Source of the DNA: Eleginops maclovinus
Taxonomy: Eukaryota > Chordata > Actinopteri > Perciformes > Eleginopidae
DNA length: 64,000 bases
Reading direction: 5' to 3'
Assembly: GCF_036324505.1 (NCBI RefSeq)
Contig: NC_086354.1
Coordinates: 6,492,217 to 6,556,216 of the forward strand
Shown: in pieces, positions 1 through 15,600 of the stretch
Layout of the letters: every line of letters starts with the position of its first letter
Position numbering within the stretch: the stretch's first letter is position 1
Translations under genes and position numbers: made by a program
Notes under the pieces: generated by a model
What the model saw: the letters and a program-made list of their open reading frames with translations, nothing else
Told to the model about the DNA's origin: nothing
The model's database searches: none

Positions 1-3000
1 CCAGTTGAAGGACTCTACTGAGGATAACGATGGTGACATGTATTTAAACAAAGCACTGTTTATATTCAAATGTCTGGAAAGCAACACTAAAAGTTGGGTG
101 ATGTGAGAAGGATAATGTTGCCGTTATTTTATATTTTTAATCTCGCAAACAATGGAGAAGTGAAAGGAATACAATCCCGGAATTGGGAACTTCTGGTTCC
201 TTAATGTCAAAGTCTTTTTAAATTGGGTTTTTGGTTAGATGCTTGAAATAGGGTCTGTACATTTATTCAACAGGGAAGGCAAATATTTTGCAGCAAAAAT
301 AGGATTTGTTGCTGCAAAATCTAAGGCACTAACCAATCACATTGTTGGGAACAGTTATATTTATGAAGATTATACGATGACAACATGGAAGCTCTCACGT
401 CCAAAAGAACACGGACACATTTTTTTCAACCTTGACAAACGCTGCATATACCAGATCCAATCCTTCAGTTCCTACTTTTCACATTAAACGCCCTATACAT
501 ACATAGTATGTTGTTTGCAGGGGAGTATTTTATATTTTCTTACTGCTTATTCGTCATGTCGCTCAGTATGACAAGGCCTTTGTTTTGGGCATCAGCCCAT
601 CGTTTCAGATAATACATTAATAAACACATTAGCTATAAATATTTTATTCCATCTCTGCTAATAGCTCACCTAAATCGTACACATTGCTGCTTTTTTAAAA
701 TTCTTTAAAAAACTGATTTATACTACATTTGTCTGTCATGTGTTTTGTGTTAGGGATTTCTTAGCACTTGCCATTCCTCTCAAAATCTGTTTTGAAAAAT
801 CAAAACAGCAAGCAGGCTCTGACTGCCATGGTAAAGCCAGGGCTCCCCTCCATCCATCAACAGAATTGCTTTACTTGCGTGACTTTGCTCTATCTCCATA
901 GCAACTGTTGCTCTCCCACTGTAATCTGTGCGCAAAAAAAAGATTCATTTCATAAAGAAAGACAAGGAATAGAGGACAGAGAGACATTGAAACAGAGTAG
1001 TCGGAGAACGACGACGATGCGGCGAATGGAAAATTAGAGGAAATTGTCAGTCACCTCTCATTCTGAATGAATGACATTGGGAAGATTGTAAGAGACAGTA
1101 CAAATAGTAACCATTTCACCCTATTCAAACACTATTTCCCACATTTGAACAAATCAATTGGTTCTCATATCCAACTGCTCAATCCACTGCTTTACAATGA
1201 GTGTTATAATGGCATCGCTGCGGAGCCTGTATATAAAAAATGATCTCGCCCATTTCCAACCACTAGAACACATCAATACCTTTTCTATTTCAATCCAATC
1301 GTTGGTCCAGTGCACAGGCGATCTACACAATGACCCTCATTATCCCCGTAAGGGCTCCAACGATTAGTCTTTAAACCAGGACCTCGATTTGCTGTTGAAT
1401 GTCAAATTTGGGTGGAGGAATTTTGACATTGGTGTTAGGTGAGGGGCATGGTACTGCTGTTAGTGTTTGTGATGGCAAATCTGCACGTTTGCGGAAGCTT
1501 ATGGAAGTTATTTCATGCACATGGGGGAGGCAGATGGCCGGGACAGATTTGCTTTCCTGAGACTTCCATTCTCTTTAATGCTGTCACCAGCCCCCTGCTC
1601 CAAAAGGATATAGCAAGGATTTTCACTTTCAACTCAAAATAATGGTTAACCTTAGGATTTTCCGAATATCTTTTCAAAGTTTTTGTTCTGTTCTAAGATG
1701 AAAATCCTTGAAAAACAATTATTCATTTGATTAAATTAGTTAGTTTATTTATTATCGTCTCTCCTTAAATAAATAAGATAAATGCCTGTGACATGCCTCA
1801 CTCCATGTCCAACAGGAGTGAGTGCACATTTTTAAAGCAAAATACATTTTTGTTTTTTTCAATATTAAAAATAATGAAAACTACCTTTTTTTTTCTTCTA
1901 AATTTGGACTTTTTCACTTTGAAAATGTCTGGAACAAGCAAGTGAAAACCAATCGTCCAATAATGGAATCTATTTCTTAATGGTATAATGCTAATATTAG
2001 TAGCATAACCTTTGCTTAATCTAACACTGCATTAATAGCAGGTTGAATATTGGAAAAAAAATGGAAAATTGTGTTGGTGATTTATAATTCGAATGTCAAT
2101 GATACATATGAATGAGCTGAATTATTTAGAACAGCCCTAGTTAACATTGAATGTACGTGAACTGAGAGTAGGCATCAGTAGGCATTGTGATACTTTCAGT
2201 CTCATTTTAGCGTAATGCATTGCGTGCGTTGCCTTGTAGCAGATGGATATTGACAGGAAGAGACGAGCAGACACAGATACACACTCGGAGCAGTTCAAAG
2301 GTTAAACTGCTTCGATGCCCAGATCCCCAACAAAAAGTTTCCCGCTGCCAAGTCCTTATATCTAGAGGGGCACTTCTGACTCTCCATCTGTTGCCATCTG
2401 TCCCTTCACTGTCCCCATTCTAGTGTGGCAATGAGGACGATGCAACACTGTGATCAGAGACAAGCCTTGTAACAGTATGGAGCAGGGCGAACAGTAATTG
2501 TTCTCTCCATGGTCCTGGTGCAGGGCCTGTGTTCAGGTTGGTGACCGTAGAATTTTTCTTAAAGGCACCTCTGATGTCTTGGCTGGTCAATCTCAGCTGC
2601 AGTTTTGGAAGATTCTGCTTTTTCCGTCTTTATTAGATTGCTGTAAATGAGGTCAATGTGAAATATTAATGGGTATTGTGAGAAAGGTCCCAGAAAGAGT
2701 AGTGCAGTGATTTCATATATTTCTAGGTCGTCCTGGTATGTAGCATTGCATTTGCTCCCCCGACCAATAAGCAATAGAATTTTTCCATTGGATTTCGGAA
2801 TATTGCCGAAAATAAGATTTCTGGCAAAAACACGTTTGTGATTCTTACAAGCTTTGTTCAGCAGGATCATTTCCACATTTTGACACCACTTTTATGATTT
2901 TCTGAAGCATAATTGCAACTACCAGATGTGAAAAGCTAACGTTATGCTTTAAAAAAGACTACATCACGGTGTCATTGCTCCCATCCCCACCGCTAAGCTA

Positions 3001-3474
3001 AAGGTAGCTAATGTTAGTTGTCTTCTTTAGAAACGTGATAGCAGCCGTCATTTTTAGGACACCGAGAAGCTTCGGACATTCACCCGGACATGTAGAAACA
3101 AAGTGATGATTTTTAAAGCTTGTTTGAACCACAGACATTATTTCAGACACGTAATCATTAAAAAAAACTGTTGATTTCGAGACAATGGAACCGAAAGTGG
3201 TAAAATGCTCACTCTTTACCAGATTTAAGGGCTTATTTCTGCACCATTCTATTCTGACCTCTGAGTCTGAGGCCACCAGGGCTCTTGTATGTCAGGCATT
3301 TTGTCCGATGTATGCAATGCACTTAGACGCAGAATAATAGTACACAGTGCTTTAGGCAGCCCTCTGTCAGACAAATTATGAGCGTCAAGCTTATGGGCCA
3401 GAAATATTGTGAGGACCATTCAACCTTGGGTAATTGTAAATCCAGAAAGCCAGAGGAGTATGTATCACCTCCCT

Positions 3475-3585
<111 letters not shown>

Positions 3586-5453
3586 TCCTCTTCTCTCCTC
3601 TCCTTCCTTACAGTTAAAGTAACAACATGAAACAGCATGCCCCGCAGCTCTTTAGTTTTCAAATACAGCACACTCGCTCGTCTTGATCTGAACCCAGAGC
3701 ACGTAGCGTACGAGTTATGCCACTGTGTCAAGACGCTCATTCGGTATGCAAGGCCTACTTTTTTTTGAGGATCCGTGCATAAACCTCTAAATCTCTCCTG
3801 AAGTGTTATTAGGGGGAAATGGCGTGTTGTATGTAAAGAAACAAATGGCACAGAACATCTGGCTAAAGCTCATCTGAGAGAGCTGCACTAAATTGGACCG
3901 ATCGTGTTTAAATTGCAACTGGAGCAGCATGCATTTTACATTACATTAGTGTATGAGTCAGTAAAAAACTGGATGGAATACATAACACTGTAAGAATAGG
4001 CTCCAGTCGCTGTATGAGGTATGGTTTGGAATAAAGTACAGCAATAATTATCATCCGCCCTCAGCAAGCTTTGAAACAGCACATTGTCTGCAATAGTTTA
4101 GTGAGTTCGTCATCAATGTGCGAAGGTAATTTCTGTACATGGTAGATGCCAGGTTTCGTTTGGTTAATTTTCAGAGGTACGTGGTGGCTGTATATAACAC
4201 TCATTATCCTCTGGCTTCGAAACAAGTCTGAATTAGACCCAGATTTGACATTCACTTGCTTAGAGACTTTAATGACTTTAGCATCTTAAAGCCCTCCTCC
4301 CCCTTTGGAGAATTGTGCCCTCATGAATTAGTGAGAGGGTGTGCATAGCCAAGACAAGTGCTTGCATTTGACGCTTTCTCTCCATTTGCACAAACCACTT
4401 AATATCCTTTTTTTGATTTTTCCTTTTTGATTTTCCTTGGAAATTCATTAGATTGTAGAAGGAATTCCATTTGTGTAGGAGTAGATGCACTGTGTGTTTC
4501 TTGGAGGGAAAAGGTTTTTTTCGCTGTAATACATTCTTTGAGTTCTTGGCAGTCTGAATTAGGGATATTAAACATCCTGCCTCTCTCGCACAGAGCTCAG
4601 CCATCCTCTTAAATATGCCATTAACAGATGTGCTGTATGGGACTCTTGAGCTAGAATTGAGTGAGCAAGGGGCCTGAAAACCGTTAAATTCTCAGAGGTG
4701 ATGCTGACCTTGATTCTGGAATCCTGCTACCTCGTCGTGTAAATGGGGCAGGAGATGATGTTTTGCGGCTATCAAACCCAGCACAGGTTATGAGGGGATG
4801 GTTTATACATTGCATACACGCAAAACTGCGCTAAAGGCTTGCAAGTCATAATCAAAAGAGTTTGACGGTAGGTAGCGTGGAGACTAAATGAGAAAACTGG
4901 CGGTGTCAAGGTGATGTCAGGGCCGGTTCAGAGATGATAGACAGAATAATCAGCAATGGGGATGGGAGGGAGAAGGTGAGAAATGGCATTATAAAGCCCG
5001 AGGCCGGCCAGACACATTTGCAAATGCGCCCCCCCCCTGTCCCAAACCACCAGCCCACCCCCCGACATCCATCACCAAGGGAGGGCCTGGTGGATTATGG
5101 GTGAGCGCTGGACCGAGATGATTCCTCTCAATAGCAGCCATTCAAGCTGGTTTGTCACCACCAATGGCACCCATGGGAACTGTGGGTGTGGGTCAGGCGT
5201 AGGAGTGAGCCCCCCACACTGTAACCTTCCGACCGGGCGTTCTGTGTGAATGCCCCACAATGCCTTGCAATTGGCGAGGGCAGAGTGTTCTCAATGTTCC
5301 GGTTGTTTTCTCATTAAGTCCAACGGCTTTATTCAACTTCATTTTCAATCTCAAGTTCAATTTTCTTTCAATTTAAGCTTGCTCTTTCTAATTTGCAATT
5401 CATTTTGCATTTCCTATTCCATAAATATTTATACCGGAGCAGCCAACTCTCTC

Positions 5454-5555
<102 letters not shown>

Positions 5556-5683
5556 TAGCTTTTAATGTATGCCTCAAACAGGGCATGATGCTAAAGTTGT
5601 GTATTTCAGTCGTGCTCACATCCTTGTTTCCTGTTGTCTTTTTCTTCTCCTTATTTTTCGGCCTCTCTTTTTATCTCTCTCAG

Positions 5684-8600
5684 GTCAGGACCGCACTGAA
5701 GCGGGGCTTATTAAACGTTTCCGTGGAGATGGCGTGCGTTACAAGGCCAAGCTGATCGGGATTGATGAAGTGACTTCGGCGCGCGGGGACAAGCTGTGCC
5801 AGGACTCCATGATGAAGCTAAAGGTGTGTGTTTGTGAGTGTTGGGGAGAGCATCAATGAGCTCCTTCACTCATCACAGTCAGATGTGGAAAAGGCTTGTC
5901 CAGTTATGTCTGTATTGTCTGTTGAATGAGTCATATGAGCTGTCCTCTCCTGTAAAGGACTCACTGAAGCTCCTTAAAGAACTGACCACATAGAACAAAT
6001 ACAAGTCCTAATAGGTTACTCTACAGCTCTTTATCACGTAGCTACTGTAAGGTTGGTTTTATATCTGTTGCTAAATGTAAGTGGCCTTTTACTTCAATGT
6101 CCCTCTAATAGGCTGCTGTATTTCTAAAAGCTCACCATATTTATTCACCTAGCTGTTTTTGACCTTGGAGGCAAAATGGCTTCTTATGTTTAAGACGCTT
6201 AAAGCCAACACTTAACTTAGAAATGTTCACTTTTTAGAACCCCCTCCCTGCCTTTTGGATGTTTTCTCATGTCAGTCCTAGCCTTCTATTTTTACAACGA
6301 TGTTATAATTGTAGCACATATGCAAACTGTGATAATGTGACCTAGATAATATTTCAGCCTGTGTTCTTTAGAATGTTGCAAGTTAAATTAGGTCAAATTC
6401 AGCCCTATAGTTAGTTGAGAAAAAGTCTTCATACTGGTGATCGTGGATGAAAGGGTTGAGCGTTACCAAACTTATTTTGAAGTACAGTATGTGTACAAAA
6501 ATGAGCTGGTGCTAGGCCTTTAAAGTTCTCCATTCTCGCACATGCACTGTTACCCAAAAACAGGTGTTAGTCATTCCCAAAACAATGGCTCTTTGATCGC
6601 AGACAGTGGAATAGTACAGCTATCCTCTCATTTATAGCCGGCTACCATACATTTTATAGGCTGATAAGAGCTAGCTAGCTACCTACTTAAAATAACAACA
6701 CCATTTTGCCACAAGCTGATTTATTTATGTTTTCAGCTGACTCGGGTAAAACTATGGTCGGTTCATTATTCCAAGCGCCCGTTGTACGGAAACCCCAATG
6801 GAAAAAAAAATGTCCCATTGGTCCGAAAAACCCATTTGTCCCACAGTTTATTAACACAAAAGCAAACACCTATTCTCGGAGCAATGAGCCTTCGGATCGG
6901 TGGGTGTTTTTTTCTTTTGGGGTAAAAGACTGGGGACCAACTGGCTTCCGGTGCAATGAGACATTTTTTGGACTATTGGGTTTTCGTAATTATGGTCCTA
7001 TGGCACAATGGCAACAAGAATCTTGAAACAGGGGTCTTTAAAAAGCATTTGATACACCTTTTTTCTCCCGCTATAATATTGTACTGTTAGTATGTTAAGG
7101 AAAAATGTAAGATTACTTCATTCTTACAAAATCCTGATTGGCTGCTTTGACATAACCTATAAACGCACCCAATAGTGTAGATTTAAAAAACCCTTATCTT
7201 GTATCTTTATCTTTAGGCAGGCTAAATTACAAAGTTTGAAACTTAGGTTAGAAATTCGAAACACATAAGCATCTTTGCAGTGGGTGGCTACGGGATAAAT
7301 CCTCCTCCAAAAGAGGACATATACGCCATGTTTTTTTAAGTATCTTTTCACACTCTTTGCTGGGGCTTAAATGTGTGGGAAGCCCCAAGAGAAGAGGAGG
7401 GCAGTCAGAAGGCAAAGCCTCTCTTCGCCTATTTCTATTTCCAAGTGAAATGTCCAATAAAACAACTTTTTCCCCCACCCCGATGGCATTTCAGAAGTGC
7501 CCTCCATATGACTCCAGTATTCACCAGCTAGCAGCCATTTACAGTCTATGGGGCAGTCGATACAGGCCTGCTATTATCTGGACAGGGGATAAAGGAGGGG
7601 ATGCGGTCTCTATTGAGCTGCCTCTCGTTGCCTTGAGGACTAATCCACCAAATTGAGAAGCCGATAGCTGATTGACAACATCCATCGACTCGCCCGCCCG
7701 CCCTCCTCTCTCTCACTTACTTCATCTTTTCCTTATCCCCATTGCTTGTTCTGCTCTTTATCCTCACCCTATTCACAGTCCCTTGATTCCTTCAGCTCCT
7801 CTGTTTCTCATAGGAAAGATACATGTTAAGATGGATATGTTGCCTCAACATCTCCCTGCAGAAGTAGAGCTCGATTGTGATTAATGTAACCCATTATGTC
7901 TTTTAAATATTAGCTGAGCCCTAAGAGTAAAAAAAATCTGAAGTGGAGGATAGCTGAGGTCGACCACTCTTCAGCGTTCCTGGTCCTGCAGTTTTGTCAG
8001 ATGTGTTCAGCACAGCAGGCAGGACGTTCTTCTTCTCGTCTCTTCTCTTCTCTTCTCTTCTCTTCTCTTCTCTTCTCTTCTCTTCTCTTCTCTTCTCTTC
8101 TCTTCTCTTCTCTTCTCTTCTCTTCTCCTGCAGGCTTTGTTATCTGAAAGACATGTCAAGCACACAGGTCGCGTCAAATGGAACACGGTGGAGATGTTAA
8201 TTGTTTTCTTTATTAGAGCTGAGAATGTAAGGGAAAAAAAGTGAGCTGCTGAGATCCATGGGAAAAAACGTACTTCAAAGGCTGGCTGCCGTGTTCAGTC
8301 AGCACTATGCAAAAGTTGTCGAAGCGAGCTGGTCGGTCAGCAGCTATCCATTCTGTCAGCAAATCTCACCTTATTGTTGTTAGCTAGCACTTGTATATGT
8401 CACATTGAAGTGCAGTAAACCTACTTCAAGAAAAGGGAGAGAAAAAAAGGTGCTCGGGGGAGAAGAAAAAAAGGCCTCAATAATAATAACTCTTGCTCAC
8501 AAGTCGACGTGTGAACTCCTCTGAGAGTGAAGCTTCAAGAAACGGCACATGAAAGAACATTCTGTCCTATCACACCTTACGTAACTACTGTCACCGTACC

Positions 8601-9594
8601 CTACAATATCCCCCCTTCTCCCACTGTCACCCTCACCTGAGTCGGAAGAGGCGAGGGCTCACCATCTTTCATGCTGAGCTCATATCCTTTCATCTCCTCA
8701 TGTCGTTTCCTTTAATCTCCTGCAGGGAATGGCTTCCTCGGCACGTTCCAAAGGGGAGCACAAGCAGAGAGTGTTCTTGACGGTCTCTTTCGGCGGGATC
8801 AAGATTTACTGTGAAAGATCAGGGGTGAGTAGCATGTCAGCGAGGCCCTCGCCAGCTGCTGTACTGTGAACCTACAGTGTAGGACATCCAGAGGGCAGAC
8901 GCTCGCATGCTTCAGTGCACAGCGGCTGCCAACCGACGCCATCTTGTCAGTGCGGTTGACTTATTGGTACCACTGAAATACCTGCGCAGAGGGAGGATGA
9001 TTCACAAGGTTGTGCTGAACTTTAACCAATTGTATTTGGATTCCAAATTCCTGTCCAAATATTGATGCGGAATGAGATTGCCTTCCATGTGATATTTTGC
9101 CCTTTACCCTTGAACTTGACAGCTTTAAACTGCAGGTCTTGCATTTGATATTGAACCCCAAGTACACTGGGTTAACCCGTGAGATCTAAGGACTACTGCA
9201 GGCCCTTTACTGTAAGATCTGTCAGGCCCTGTCTGCTTGCTAATGATAGCGCAGTGAGCAATGTTAAGGTGATGTTAGGAGACGGGCTGTTTCCGCCTCC
9301 ATACTGGCCTCCATCCCCCTGGCGGGCTCCGGGGCCTGCTGTTCCATTACAGGATGATCGAGGCACCCGGCTCTCCCCAGTCCTGGGGCGTAGCATTGGC
9401 TGGATAGGCCCACTATGCTCATCAGCGCTAACCGATAATTAGCACTCAGTTCCACCCCTTAATGATCATTGCCGCTAATGCTAATTACACCACGGCTCCA
9501 CCTCAGCTGTCATTATAGCTAAACTGATAATTACCTAACAGCGTTTGTCCTGTGGCTGCGAACCCCCCCACCCCACAACCAACCGTCTACTCTC

Positions 9595-9625
<31 letters not shown>

Positions 9626-12600
9626 AAAAAAAACCACCCGTCTTTGATAATATCTTCTTTCACTGTTAATGAAAAAGAACATTAAGCCCCGCGCCACCAC
9701 CAAATAGCTCACCAGCTTTCTGACAAGCTCATTTGTTGTTTTGGAAATCATGCCCCCTAATGCTCCTCATTTTATTTACTGATTACCGGCAGTAAATAAC
9801 ACTCAACACTTAATATCCCTCTTGAGTTATTATGGGGGAACGGGATCAGCAGTGTCAGCAACACTGAGATGGAAATATTTTATGTAAAGCTGACTTGATT
9901 CTGTGCTGAATCCAGTAGACTAGTCATATTCGTTTTGTATTTTACATTAATCTGAGGCGTTACCAGCGACAGTCCCTGCTGAAAATCGGCTAATTTTCAA
10001 ATGAAAGCTCCTCCCCAGTGCCTAAGCTTATCTCTGCTAATAGAGGAGCTGCAAGTGGGTGTGCCCGAATGACAGCTGAATTGCTCTGTGTGTATTTGGG
10101 TGTGTGTTTATGTTTTGAGAGTGTTTTTGGAGGTTTCTACTTCAAAAAAGGCATTGAGCATCACAAAACCTGCTTATATAAGAGAGTATAGCAAGGAAGA
10201 CCAAGAGGTTTTACACAATCTGACATAAAGCACTAAACAAACATCATGCGACTGGATTATACGTTTAATATTAACTATAGTGCCTATAGAGTTCTGTGAA
10301 GTATAGATTTGAACACCCTTGAGTCTCTCCTCCCTCTGTGTTGGATGTGTTTGGCTCCTCAATATGCAAAGATGTTTAAAGTAGGTCTGACCTACTTTCC
10401 CTGCCAACACAGTGTACAGTACTTGTAAAACACTATTTAAAAATGGAACAAGACATGCTTTGCATCTGTAAGGGGAGCAAGATTGTGTGATTTTTCCGTT
10501 TTCATCAAGCCAATGTGGTCCTTTCTGTAAACTTTGACATGTCTGCCATGTAGGTGCTCATGCATCACCACTCAGTGCACGAGATCAGCTACATCGCCAA
10601 GGACACCAGGGACCACCGGGCCTTTGGCTACGTCTGCGGGAAGGAGGGCCACCACAAGTTTGTGGCCATCAAGACGGCACAGTCGGTAGGACATGTTATG
10701 TTCTTAAGTTACTTTAGGTTAGGTGAAGTCTCAAGCAATTATATAATAGACAGAGCCAAACATCTCCATATGCTGCTCTTACATTATCTGTTCAAAGTGA
10801 CATGTCTGCAAAAAGAAATGGAGTTATTAAATCTCAAAGGTCACTCCCCATAATGAATTATATTAATTTATTGATGAGGATGATAACACGGTTAATTTAA
10901 GTTCTTGTCACCTCAGTATTTTTTGACGTAATTTTTTTGACTGAAATGACTCTAAATTACTATAAATACATTTAACGTGTTTTATTTATAAAGGTCACTC
11001 CACATTACAAAAAAGTTGATGATGATACATACCAATTAATTCCTTTTCACCTCAGAATTCTGTTTAATTGTTAGCTACTTGTACATGAGTTATCTGACTA
11101 ACCAACTAAACCAATACTTTACTTACAAAGTCCACTCCTCAATAAATAATATTGATTAAATGAATGAGGGAAACACAGTCCAGCAGTTACATTATTTGAC
11201 ATCTCAGAATTGTGCTCAGGGTTTACTATTTGTTTGTAAGGTTGTGGTAGTTTTGTGTAAGAAGAGGATAACACAGTTAATCAAGTCCTTGTCATTTCAA
11301 TATTTTTGAAACTATTCTACCCTTAGAGTTTTTCCTAGTTTTATTAGTAAAGATTTTTAAATAATTCAACAAAAAAACTATCTTTCTGCCCTGTTCATTT
11401 TCACCCACTTCTTCTGGATTTTTTAAAACTCGTCTACCTCTGTTTCTTGCTGCTGGCCTCCACATGTCCATCTTTCAAAACACTGCTTGTCAGTCACCTT
11501 GATCTTTCTGAAAAAACTCTTCTTTCTTTCCTCACATTTCTATTTATTTGCCCATTTCCTTTCCTTTCTCCTTCCCTCTCGTTAATATTTGTACTTCCCC
11601 GTCTTCCTCTTCGTCCAGGCGGAGCCTCTCATCATCGACCTGCGCGACCTCTTCACGCTCATCTATGACATTAAACAGCGGGAGGAGATGGAGAAGAAAG
11701 CGCAGAAGGACAAACAGTGTGAGCAGGCGGTCTACCAGGTAGGACATGTTTTTTTCTCAGTTTCATTTCCCATTCAGAGGCGAGAGCACACATTATAACT
11801 CGGCCAGCAATTCATTCACACAACAGAAATCTTCCTCTGAAGTGCTTCCCAGACTGTGTTTGTATGCACCATTGATTTCTATATTGAATATCTAAATATA
11901 ATGGAAATGCAACAGGTTGGTTTTATTGGAGTCAGGTATGTGTGACAGGAAACGCATGTGTGTTGTTATGCTCGCTTGCAGGAAAGGACACTTGAAATGT
12001 ATTTTTTGTTACCCGTTCTTCCTCCATTTACCTTCTAATGAATCTCCAAATTGGGTCGCACTGTCTTACTGTTTAAAAAAAGAAAATTTGTCATCTGCCT
12101 TCTGTCCCACCCCTGCACAGACCATCCTGGAGGACGAAGTTGACGACCCAGTTTACCAGGTAGGTCCGGAGGCACACAGCGCAGCAATCAAACACTGCTG
12201 AACGTGATGCTTTCTTGCAGTTTTTTCACTCTTAAAGCTTTGAATTGAAAGGAAACTCAATTTAAATATCTCCTCCAGTCACTGATGTGCCTGAATTAAT
12301 GATTCATGATATTCCACCATTCCAGTAATACACTGAAGACCATCCTATGGACAGTTTTGTTCAACCATTCAACTCCCATTTGCCAGTGCAGTGTTGTGAA
12401 ACCATATTTTTTCAGTTGATCTGTGTCAATGTTCTTCCAAAGACATGCCCACCCCTCCCCCCACAGACTGGTTGTTACCCCCTCCCCTTCTTTATAGCCT
12501 TGTGCATTTATTTGCCTGACATGTTTTCTTTTTTTTCTGTTTGCTCTCACTGAATACAGACAACACTAACTCTTACTCTGAATGCTATGTTCAGTGATAC

Positions 12601-15600
12601 GTCCAGCCACCTCCCAGAAGTGTGTTTTGCATAAAGTCATTCCATGTGCAGCTTTGGATTATGTTGATGTTGGTTGACAAAACTCCTCACTGTGGCCAGA
12701 ATCTTAAAGGAGCACTTTGACATTTTGGGAAATTCACTTTATACTTTCTTGCCGATAAGGTTGGATTCAATTCATTTCATTCACAAATACAGGTACAAGC
12801 CTAAGACATAATGGGGATATGTAAAATTGGACCAACCAATTTGAGAAAAGGTTCCCAAAAAATCTAGAATTGGAGAGCCTTCATGTAATATTCACAAACA
12901 CTACAAGCTAAAGACACCTAACATTTGCCAAATACCCTCAAAATATTTCAGCAGTCAAAACATTCAACATTACGTGTCTTACATTTTGACATATTTGGTT
13001 AACAACTGCTTCCTTAAGCTCTTTTTAAAGATCAATGGCGCCAGCAGCTTACTTGCCTTTTTTAGCATAAAGACTGAAAACGGGAAACTATGGCCTGGTT
13101 TTGTCCAAAGGTAAATAACAAACGCTTAACTGCACTGAAAACAATCGGCAGTGTTAACTGCATCTGATTTAGTTTTTGTCATAACATCTAGTGTCTTTTG
13201 GTCATGTCTTCTCATTTTAGTGTCTCCTAAGCATTTTCAAGCTACAGCTGTTGCCATCTTTGTTGTGTACAGTTACCATGGTTACAGGTGTTGTTCTTAT
13301 CTATCTCAAGGTTAGTGGTAAAGGACATGTTTGTTAAACACAGTGCCCATGTTAACTAATGTACTCAGAAAACAGACTCATAAATCTATTTATCATTTCC
13401 GAACGCAGGCTGATTGAACCGAAGGCTCACCTAGCATTAGCATTAACGCTAGCATTAGCTCAGAATCTAGATTCAACCACTTGTTTATTCATTTAAGTGC
13501 TGTTGTTTTCTGCGTCAAGCACAGAAGCTTACTATAGCATCTTGAGGAAGTTTTTGAGGGTTGACACCCTACTTAGAACCTACTCATCCCTTCCTACATG
13601 AAATACATCTTACTCTCCTTTCTTTAAATGTCTTTGTGCTGCCTGCATGTTTTTGTAGTCCGTCCCAACTTTTTTGACAGAGACATCATGTTCCTCGTTG
13701 AAAAATATTTTCTAGTTGAAGATGCAGGCAGTGATAGCTTTAAATCTGCATAGGAGATTTGGTTTTGCAGTGGAGGATACTGTTGATAATCAGAAGCTAG
13801 GCTACAGTGTATGATTCTGCTGAATGACGCAAGTTTAAAATGAATTCTTTGCATTACTACATTTGTCTTTAATGTTGTCCTTTAGTTTTTATTTGTTGTC
13901 AAAAATCTAGTTAATTTAATAATTGTACTTTTCATAGGGTTCTTTATTTATAATTATACAGTGACCTTTATTTCCAGTCATAATGCTAAGCTAACAAAGC
14001 TAAGCCATTTCTAGCTCCAGCTACACATTTATCGTACAGATATGAAAAAGGTATCCGTCTTCTCGTCTTATCCCCGGCAAAAAAGTGAACATCATATTTC
14101 CCAAAATGTCAAACTTTTTTAAAATTTGAGATCCATAGAGACATGTTTCCAACATCTTAAGAGTAGACACTGACAAATGTGAGACTTCCCTCATGGATCT
14201 CAAGTTGAATATTCTGACCTCCGTGTCTATTTTCTCTCAAAGAGGTGGAGCATCATATTATTGATGTTAAAAGGAGACCTCAAGCTTAAACTTCTACATT
14301 GCCTTGAACTTCTGCCTGACCTATTATACTTGTGCTCTTTCCTCTTTCCACCTCACTCTTTTTTCTTTTCCCCCCCATTCACCGCCTTTTTATTCGCCAT
14401 TCCATTTCACTCCCTGCCCGACGCCATTCTCGCTCCCCTGTGCTTTCATTTATTCTCGTCATGTTTCACTCCCTCGTTGTATCTCTCTGTTTTATATGCC
14501 AACCTCTCTCTCTGTCTTCCCCTCTCATTGTTCTCTGCACCTCTACGCCTTGCCCACTACTTCTGTTCTATAGTACATAGTGTTTGAGGCTGGACACGAA
14601 CCCCTCCGTGGCCCCCAGTCAGAGGAGAGCGTTTATCAGGTACAAAGACAAGCATTGCCCCCTTTTTTTCTTCTCCCTCTTCATACCCTGTGATAGATTA
14701 TTATGGTAACAGTACTAACATGACTGTAAAGCACCTTTCTTAAAGAAGTTACAAAATGCACATTGTTTTTGGAGAAAAGGTTTTCTGAGGATTCAGTAGA
14801 TAATCTAACTAGGGTTTCGGTTTTTAATATGGCTAAAGATGAGACATCATCCAGGAAAGAAGCAAATACTGCTTTGATTTATAAATTAAAATACGGTTCT
14901 GATCAAGTAACAACTGGTAGTATTTAAGGGTAAATCAATGCTAACCGTGGGAACAGATGTATTGCATTCCATGTAGCTTTTTCACGATAAAAGCCTCTTG
15001 CCTGTTAAAGTCACAGCAGTGGGATGTTTCATTAGCACTAGCAGTAACGAATTACAGCTCTGAGCAATGTAATGTGAGCGTACACTAAACTGTGAGGTTA
15101 TCAATAAAATAAAATGACCTGCATCCTGACTTTGCATATGAAGGCAATTTGAATCCAGCATGGGATTGGCTGACACCGCCCAGTACCAATGAAAACTCAG
15201 ACAAAGAAAATGTTAATACTTTCAACAGCCATTTCCGAGAAAAACTATGACCTTTTTGGTTTGATTTTATGAAAATCTTTAGGATTAAATATTTATAGAT
15301 AATAAAAATAATTAGTTTACTTTAAAAGTACAAAAGAGAGTTGGAGTCAGTTTAAGGAATCGGAATAGGAGGATTTTTCTATACATTTTAATCTTGAAAA
15401 TAAGTCAAACTTCAGTATAGCTGCTAACGCTAATGCATTTATTCTCAAGATTTCAACAGTTATTCGAACATTGTTGACATTTAAACTCTCCTTTTCTATA
15501 AAGTAATTCTGACATTTTGATCAGATTTTTCAAACAATCACATTTTCTCCTCTAATTGTTTTCTCTTTGGTATAAAAAATGTCTCATGTAGCATCTAAAA

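Noticed and set aside
7994..8200. 68-codon frame with Ser/Leu/Phe repeats
   Set aside because: Translation of the TCTTC pentanucleotide repeat.
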